This document shows, piece after piece, positions 24,203 to 28,816 of a stretch of DNA of 28,816 bases; positions within the stretch are counted from its first letter, which is position 1, and the number at the start of each line of letters is the position of its first letter. The DNA is from CAG-791 sp963629395. Lineage in GTDB: Bacteria > Bacillota > Clostridia > Lachnospirales > Lachnospiraceae. The stretch covers positions 1 through 28,816 of the forward strand of contig CAVGIV010000030.1 of NCBI GenBank assembly GCA_963629395.1, given 5' to 3'. The notes beneath the pieces are model-generated. The model had not been told where the DNA came from. It was given only the letters and a program-made list of their open reading frames with translations, and searched no databases. The position numbers and the translations under genes were made by a program.

Positions 24203-24236
24203 GACCGCCGGACAGGGTACGTTCGGCGGCCTTTTT
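24203..24236 (+). terminator. terminator after cstA
   Basis: GACCGCCGGA (24203-24212) pairs with TTCGGCGGCC (24222-24231) apart from one mismatch, followed by TTTTT. This separates cstA from the AAA+ gene. Confidence 0.85.
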
Positions 24237-24316
24237 CTGTGGAAGTTATCCGGCTGAAGACAGTAAGCATAGAGCCGCAGCATCCGGCGGGATTGCTATG
24301 CAGAAAAGAGGAGAAG

Positions 24317-25234
24317 ATGGATACACTGGACTTTTTACGTCAGGAAGGAATATCGGACAGCATTCTTGCGGAGGTGGAGCATTTCCGGAGCTTTTATAAG
24401 CTGAGTGAAGGGCTGCAGAAGCGAATTCCAAACCCTCAATATTCATATTACGGAAAAGAAATCTGGGAGCAGGCCCTTTCGACGCTGCTCGCAGGTGAGA
24501 ATCTCCTGCTGGTGGGCCCCAAGGCAACCGGCAAGAACGTGCTGGCAGAGGGACTTTCATCGGTGCTCCAAAGGCCGGAATGGGACGTTTCCTTTTATAT
24601 CAATACCGATGCAGCCTCACTGATCGGAACCGACACCTTTGAGGACGGGAAGGTGACGCTCCGCAAGGGGCCGATCCTGCAGTGCGCGGAGGAGGGCGGC
24701 TTTGGCATTCTGGATGAGATCAATATGGCCAAAAACGAATCGCTGGCGGTCCTGCATGCTACGCTGGACTTTCGCCGCATCATCGATGTGCCGGGCTATC
24801 AGCGGATTGCACTACATGAGGCTACACGCTTTATCGGCACGATGAACTACGGCTATGCCGGTACCCGCGAGGTGAACGAGGCACTGGCCTCGCGCTTCAT
24901 GATCATTCAGATGCCGGTGATTACAGAGGACAATCTTGGGAAGCTGATTCAGGATAAATATCCGTCCATCCGGCCGGATTATAAGGACCAGTTTGCAAAG
25001 CTCTTCAGCGATATCCGCAGGAAATGTGAGGGTGGAGAGATCTCTACAAAGGCACTGGACCTGCGCGGCCTCCTGGCGGCGATCAAGATGATGGAGCGTG
25101 GCCTTCCGGTGGTACAGGCGCTGCAGCTGGGGATTGTGAACAAGTGCTTTGATGATTATGAGCGACAGCTGGTCAGCGACATGATTACCGTCCGGTTCCC
25201 CGGAGATTTGGGGAAGGATGCTGTTTTTGCATGA
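24317..25234 (+). CDS. MoxR-type AAA+ ATPase
   Basis: This is a 305-aa AAA+ ATPase of the MoxR/AAA_5 type (NorQ/CbbQ-like). Walker A is GPKATGKN at residues 67-74, with Asn where Ser/Thr normally coordinates Mg2+. Walker B is GILDEIN. Sensor 1 is in IGTMNYGYAGTREVN and the arginine finger in ASRF. ATG at 24317 has AGAGGAG upstream. It is 23 nt from a VWA-domain gene, the standard pairing for MoxR chaperones that remodel or insert metals into partner proteins. No nor, cbb or methanol dehydrogenase genes are nearby, so the client is unknown. Confidence 0.88.
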   Translation: MDTLDFLRQEGISDSILAEVEHFRSFYKLSEGLQKRIPNPQYSYYGKEIWEQALSTLLAGENLLLVGPKATGKNVLAEGLSSVLQRPEWDVSFYINTDAASLIGTDTFEDGKVTLRKGPILQCAEEGGFGILDEINMAKNESLAVLHATLDFRRIIDVPGYQRIALHEATRFIGTMNYGYAGTREVNEALASRFMIIQMPVITEDNLGKLIQDKYPSIRPDYKDQFAKLFSDIRRKCEGGEISTKALDLRGLLAAIKMMERGLPVVQALQLGIVNKCFDDYERQLVSDMITVRFPGDLGKDAVFA

Positions 25235-25257
25235 AAGCGAGCAAAGGCTGAGCGAAC

Positions 25258-27012
25258 ATGGAAATCACAGAATTCGAAAAAAAACGAGCGGCCAATCTGA
25301 TCTGGAACAGCGCGCACGATTACACCATTGAGACCGGCTTTCGCGTCTTCGATGCCGACGGAAGGGCAGACATATACTGGAACAGCATTGTCGGCGCCGT
25401 CCATCTGCACTACGACTGGAGGAAGCTCCTGGCCTTCTACAACACCTTCCACGAAACCGTCAATCAGGGGGTCTATGAGAGTCTGTTCTGGCTGGCGCTG
25501 GAGAATGCGGCGTATGAGAAGGAGAAGACAGTGCGGCCTGTTTTTCCGTATCTTCGGAGGCAGTACGCCCTGCACAAGGTGGAATCCATGCATGGCGAAT
25601 TCTCACTGGAGGATTCTGCGGGTCAGCGCCTTCTGGCAGTTACAATGGGACATTTCCGGCGAGCACTGGGAGAGGACTGCGGACTGCCGGATCTGGTGGA
25701 CCGTAAGCTGCTGGATGAGATTGAGCTGGGACCGGACCTGGACACAGACGGGATCATTGAACATCTGACGAAGACGCTGGAGAAGTACTTTACCTACCGC
25801 TTGAACGGACCGGAGCTCCCGGGCGGGGACCGCAGGCTGTTTCATCCGCTGTCTCTTTTGGCAATGCTCCGGAAACGGGGGCAAAGCAAGGCGGACATGG
25901 GACCGGTGCGCCGGATGTCTTTTGGCTATGGCGAGCATGTTGCAGAGTATGGCAGCGAGGTGCTGGACCAGAGTCATCTGAGCGTTGCCTTTGCCAGCTA
26001 TACAGCCCAGACCGACGAAGGACTCAAGGAGTACATTACCAATTACTTCGGCAAACCGATCTACGATGCGAGGGATACGGCGAAGCTCCAGAAGGAGTAT
26101 TGCTGGGGGAATCACACCGATGTCAAGCTTCACATCACAAGAGGGGAATATACCGAGGATATGCTTAAATCCGGCTATGCCGGCAAGATGCGGCAGGAGG
26201 CAATCCGGCAGGGTGAACGAAACCGGAAGGCATATGCGGACAAGGAAGGAACCTACCGCGTGCAGCTGGAAAAGCTGACGGCGAGAATCCGCAATTCCAT
26301 GCTCGTGCATCTGGAGGACCAGACTTTGAAGTCCGCGGCAGGACGTCTGCGGGGGAATCTAATCTGGAGAGCGTTATATCTGGATGATGAGAAGGTGTTC
26401 GAGAAGACAATTCCGGGAGATACAGGAAATCTGACCGTGGACATCCTGCTGGATGCATCCACCTCACAGCTGCATCGGCAGGAGTCGGTGGCGGCACAGG
26501 GGTACATGATTGCTCAGGCACTGACGAATTGCGGGATTCCGGTCCGCATGTATTCGTTCTGTTCGATGAACGGATATACTGTGATGAATCTGTACCGTGA
26601 TTATGAAGAGACAGGGAACAATCGAAGAGTTTTTGATTATTTTACCGCCGGAGCCAATCGGGACGGGCTTGCTATTCGGCTGGCATCCGGAATCCTGCAG
26701 AAGGATAATCACGCAGAGCACAGGATCCTGATCGTGCTGTCGGACTGCCGGCCCAATGATATGATTAAGGTTCGGTCATCCACGGGACAGTATCAGGATT
26801 ACGCGGCGGAGGTCAGCGTGGAGGATACTGCGGCGGAGGTGCACCGGGCAAGAATGGCCGGAATAACAGTTCTGTGTGTGTTCACCGGAGAGGATACGGC
26901 GCTGCAAAACGCCCGCCGGATCTATGAACAGGATTTCACGAGAATTCGTCAGCTGGATCTGTTCGCAGAGGCCGTGGGCGGCATGCTGCAAAACCGGATC
27001 CGCCTGCTGTAG
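25258..27012 (+). CDS. VWA-domain partner of the MoxR-type ATPase
   Basis: This is a 584-aa cytoplasmic protein. The C-terminal von Willebrand A domain (about residues 393-584) has a MIDAS metal site: D399-A-S-T-S403, then FTAGANRDG and VLSDCRPND. The N-terminal 390 residues are helical and charged with no recognised fold, as in NorD/CbbO-like partners, which have a long N-terminal part. The ribosome site before the ATG is poor, so translation may be coupled to the ATPase gene. Together the two proteins should form an ATP-driven remodelling complex; its target is not evident. Confidence 0.87.
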   Translation: MEITEFEKKRAANLIWNSAHDYTIETGFRVFDADGRADIYWNSIVGAVHLHYDWRKLLAFYNTFHETVNQGVYESLFWLALENAAYEKEKTVRPVFPYLRRQYALHKVESMHGEFSLEDSAGQRLLAVTMGHFRRALGEDCGLPDLVDRKLLDEIELGPDLDTDGIIEHLTKTLEKYFTYRLNGPELPGGDRRLFHPLSLLAMLRKRGQSKADMGPVRRMSFGYGEHVAEYGSEVLDQSHLSVAFASYTAQTDEGLKEYITNYFGKPIYDARDTAKLQKEYCWGNHTDVKLHITRGEYTEDMLKSGYAGKMRQEAIRQGERNRKAYADKEGTYRVQLEKLTARIRNSMLVHLEDQTLKSAAGRLRGNLIWRALYLDDEKVFEKTIPGDTGNLTVDILLDASTSQLHRQESVAAQGYMIAQALTNCGIPVRMYSFCSMNGYTVMNLYRDYEETGNNRRVFDYFTAGANRDGLAIRLASGILQKDNHAEHRILIVLSDCRPNDMIKVRSSTGQYQDYAAEVSVEDTAAEVHRARMAGITVLCVFTGEDTALQNARRIYEQDFTRIRQLDLFAEAVGGMLQNRIRLL

Positions 27013-27053
27013 ACAGACGGATCCGGCCGGATTGTCGAATTCTGAATGAAGCA

Positions 27054-27149
27054 TTACTTCTTGTCATTTTTCTTATTATAGAAGTAGAATGCAGCAATGA
27101 TCACAGCTGTTACAAGACAATCAATAATAAATACACCATTTCCGCTCAT
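27054..27149 (-). CDS. 31-aa single-pass membrane peptide
   Basis: This is a very short gene with a good GGGAGG ribosome site 6 nt before the ATG. The peptide has one hydrophobic helix (about residues 5-23) and a basic, polar tail ending NKKNDKK, the layout of type I toxins and of small membrane regulators. A long hairpin occupies its leader (27186-27255). A promoter-like sequence on the opposite strand lies inside the gene. No family is recognised. It is convergent with the VWA gene and divergent from the MATE gene. Confidence 0.6.
   Translation of the reverse strand: MSGNGVFIIDCLVTAVIIAAFYFYNKKNDKK
27061..27090 (+). promoter_or_regulatory. promoter-like sequence, antisense to the 31-aa peptide gene
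   Basis: TTGTCA (27061-27066), an 18-nt spacer and TAGAAT (27085-27090) each match the sigma-A consensus at five of six positions. Transcription would start near 27097 and run antisense through the peptide's start and leader. It may instead drive the MATE gene or be a chance match in AT-rich coding sequence. Confidence 0.35.
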
Positions 27150-27185
27150 AAGAAGCCTCCCTGTTATGTTTTCATTTGTAAACCG

Positions 27186-27255
27186 AGCAAGGGTGCTGTG
27201 CGACACAGGTGAGGGCAACGTATGGTGAAAAACCGACCGCCGCAGCACCCTTGCT
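27186..27255 (-). repeat. long hairpin in the leader of the 31-aa peptide gene
   Basis: AGCAAGGGTGCTG (27186-27198) and CAGCACCCTTGCT (27243-27255) are perfect 13-bp complements around a 44-nt loop. On the minus strand a weak extended -10 (TGGTATAGG, 27264-27272) would start transcription near 27257, so this hairpin would be the very 5' end of the peptide mRNA. No U-tract follows on either strand. Confidence 0.6.
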
Positions 27256-27382
27256 GCAGGTTTCCTATACCATAGCACCGCCATTCGGGACTGTGTTGCG
27301 CCTGGGGGCTGCCTTGGCGGGATGTTAGCGCGGCGGACGGAGTTCTTAGCGGAAAAGAAGCTACAGGAGTAAAAAGGACAGA

Positions 27383-28699
27383 TTGAAAAAACAAGATCAG
27401 AAGACGACCAGAAATTATTATGCAATTGTCATTCCATCCATCCTCGCCTTTGCACTGGCGGGCGTTTACAGCATTGTAGATGGATTCTTCATCGGACAGA
27501 AGCTCGGCGACGCAGGGCTGGCATCGGTGACCATCGGATATCCGCTGGCAGTGTTTATTCAGGCGGTGGGAACGGGACTGGGACTGGCGGGAGCCATTCG
27601 TTACACCGTCTATGGAGCGCAGGGTCGTAAAAAAGAGCAGAAAGAGTGCTATACAGCAGCGGTGATTCTGCTGGTGCTGGTCAGTGTGGTGCTGACGGTG
27701 CTGTTCCTGGGAGGACTCTATCCGATTCTGGCGTTTCTGGGGGCTGAAGGTGACATCCTGGAAATGACGGCGGATTATGTCCGGATGCTGGCCTATGGAA
27801 CCATATTTCAGCTGCTGGCGACGGGACTTGTGCCGTTTATCCGCAACATGGGCGGCACTACCTATGCGATGGTGTCGATGATCGCAGGCTTCGTGACGAA
27901 TATTGTTCTGGATTATGTTCTGGTCTGGTGGATTCCGCTGGGAATGAGCGGAGCAGCCCTTGCTACCGTGATCGGACAGGCGGTCACGATGCTGGCAGCG
28001 GTTGTATATCTTCTGCGAAAGCGGCCGGGGATGCAGCTGCCTGACCGGGAAACCCTCTTGAACACATGGGGAAGAATGGCACGCATTGGCGCGGCACCCT
28101 TTGGAATGACGCTCTCACCGACAGTTACACTGGTATTAATGAATCGCTTCCTGCAGATCTATGGAGGCGAGCAGGCTGTTGCTGTCTATGGCTGCATTGA
28201 TTATGTGGTGGCAATTGCCTATATGCTGCTGCAGGGCGTGGGCGACGGGAGCCAGCCGCTGATCAGCGAGTGCTACGGAGAGAAGGACGTGAAGGGGGCA
28301 AGAGGGAATCGCAGCCTTGCGTATAAGACAGCTGGCGTAATCACGGCAGCCTGTGTAGTGGGTCTGTACCTGGCGAGAAACCAGATCGGGCCCTTATTCG
28401 GTGCATCGGCAGTAACAGCAGCGGAGGTTGGCGTTCGGCTGCCTCTGTTCCTGGGAGCACTTCTGTTCGTGGCCTTCGTGCGTGTCACAAGCTCCTATTG
28501 TTATGCGACCGAGCGGGCGATGTTCTCGTATGTACTGGTATATGCAGAGCCGGTTTTGTCGCTTACCGCAATGCTGACGATTCCGCCGAGGCTCGGACTG
28601 GACGGCGTGTGGTGCGCAATTCCGCTGGCTCAGCTGGTGACCGGGATAATTGCTGCAGGGATTAAGATTCGGGTTGACAGCTCAGAGAATGTGTTGTAA
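27383..28699 (+). CDS. MATE-family multidrug/organic cation exporter
   Basis: This is a 438-aa, 12-helix exporter of the MATE (NorM/DinF/MepA-like) family that uses an ion gradient to export drugs or metabolites. Typical stretches are IPSILAFALAGVYSIVDGFFIGQKLGDAGLA split over helix 1 and its loop, the PFIRNMGGTTYAM region, and the QPLISECYGEKDVKGA motif of the second half. It starts with TTG at 27383 behind AAAAGGA; no better ATG exists nearby. The 233-nt gap before it holds the peptide hairpin. The substrate is unknown. Confidence 0.92.
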   Translation: MKKQDQKTTRNYYAIVIPSILAFALAGVYSIVDGFFIGQKLGDAGLASVTIGYPLAVFIQAVGTGLGLAGAIRYTVYGAQGRKKEQKECYTAAVILLVLVSVVLTVLFLGGLYPILAFLGAEGDILEMTADYVRMLAYGTIFQLLATGLVPFIRNMGGTTYAMVSMIAGFVTNIVLDYVLVWWIPLGMSGAALATVIGQAVTMLAAVVYLLRKRPGMQLPDRETLLNTWGRMARIGAAPFGMTLSPTVTLVLMNRFLQIYGGEQAVAVYGCIDYVVAIAYMLLQGVGDGSQPLISECYGEKDVKGARGNRSLAYKTAGVITAACVVGLYLARNQIGPLFGASAVTAAEVGVRLPLFLGALLFVAFVRVTSSYCYATERAMFSYVLVYAEPVLSLTAMLTIPPRLGLDGVWCAIPLAQLVTGIIAAGIKIRVDSSENVL

Positions 28700-28701
28700 G
28701 A

Positions 28702-28733
28702 TTATCTACGCTTCTGACAAGGAGCGTAGATAA
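28702..28733. repeat. 11-bp inverted repeat between the MATE gene and tRNA-Pro
   Basis: TTATCTACGCT (28702-28712) and AGCGTAGATAA (28723-28733) form a perfect stem with a 10-nt loop, 3 nt after the MATE stop and 2 nt before the tRNA. It probably ends or punctuates the MATE transcript or aids tRNA 5' processing; there is no U-tract. Confidence 0.55.
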
Positions 28734-28735
28734 AT

Positions 28736-28809
28736 CGAGGCGTGGCTCAGTTTGGTAGAGCGCCGCGTTCGGGACGCGGAGGCCGCAAGTTCGAATCTTG
28801 TCGCCTCGA
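28736..28809 (+). tRNA. tRNA-Pro (anticodon CGG)
   Basis: The acceptor stem pairs CGAGGCG (28736-28742) with CGCCTCG (28802-28808), with discriminator A. The D stem is GCTC/GAGC, the anticodon stem CCGCG/CGCGG encloses TTCGGGA with anticodon CGG, and the T arm is GCAAG-TTCGAAT-CTTGT with one G-U pair. The 3' CCA is not encoded. It reads CCG proline codons. Confidence 0.95.
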
Positions 28810-28816
28810 TGATGAT

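Noticed and set aside
23960..24316. N-terminal extension of the AAA+ protein overlapping the end of cstA.
   Set aside because: It would cross the cstA stop and a terminator, and its residues look like an out-of-frame translation; ATG at 24317 has a clear ribosome site.
27186..27382. A guanidine (ykkC) or other known riboswitch before the MATE exporter.
   Set aside because: The conserved blocks of the ykkC classes are not present; only an inverted repeat is seen.
28700..28816. tRNA-associated attachment site or mobile element end.
   Set aside because: No integrase, direct repeat of the tRNA end or phage-like gene occurs in the window; the short repeat before the tRNA is a local hairpin.

Overview
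The window looks like chromosome from an anaerobic Firmicute of the Clostridia, most likely Lachnospiraceae-like, with roughly half G+C. The evidence is strong GGAGG ribosome binding sites, lipoproteins with long Ala/Glu/Thr linkers, paired MalEFG-type sugar importers, a yybP-ykoY manganese riboswitch, and a tRNA gene without an encoded CCA end. No phage, IS element, CRISPR array or rRNA is visible. The family assignment is an inference.

Layout. A lone beta-lactamase-fold esterase (36-1226, minus) precedes a sugar-utilisation operon (1408-10173): a strong promoter, a LacI-type operator just downstream of the start point, a solute-binding lipoprotein, MalF- and MalG-type permeases, a LacI-family regulator, a cytoplasmic GH35 glycosidase, an AGE/YihS-type sugar isomerase and a terminator. 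It has no ATPase gene. Next come a large XRE-type regulator (10349-11725) and a manganese exporter (mntP, 12019-12708). The mntP leader carries a yybP-ykoY riboswitch and attenuator, and the riboswitch begins inside the 3' end of the regulator gene. A second ABC operon follows (12886-18917): a UgpC/MalK-type ATPase that could also power the first importer, two permeases, an unusual solute-binding protein with both a lipid anchor and a C-terminal membrane helix, a two-module lipoprotein, and a RidA enamine/imine deaminase. It ends at a bidirectional terminator.

The right half starts with a leftward three-gene unit: a 46-aa membrane peptide, a short KdpD-like kinase lacking the usual N-terminal half, and a KdpE-like regulator. 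Divergent from it are an unknown two-helix membrane protein and a CstA-family peptide/pyruvate transporter, then an AAA+ (MoxR-type) ATPase with a von Willebrand A partner. A 31-aa membrane peptide on the minus strand has a long hairpin leader and a possible antisense promoter inside it. The window closes with a MATE exporter and tRNA-Pro(CGG).

The items most worth a second look are the GH35/YihS-like sugar locus, the regulator-riboswitch overlap with its nine-G tract, the doubly anchored binding protein, the small-peptide/short-KdpD/CstA neighbourhood, and the 31-aa peptide locus, which has the layout of a type I toxin-antitoxin.
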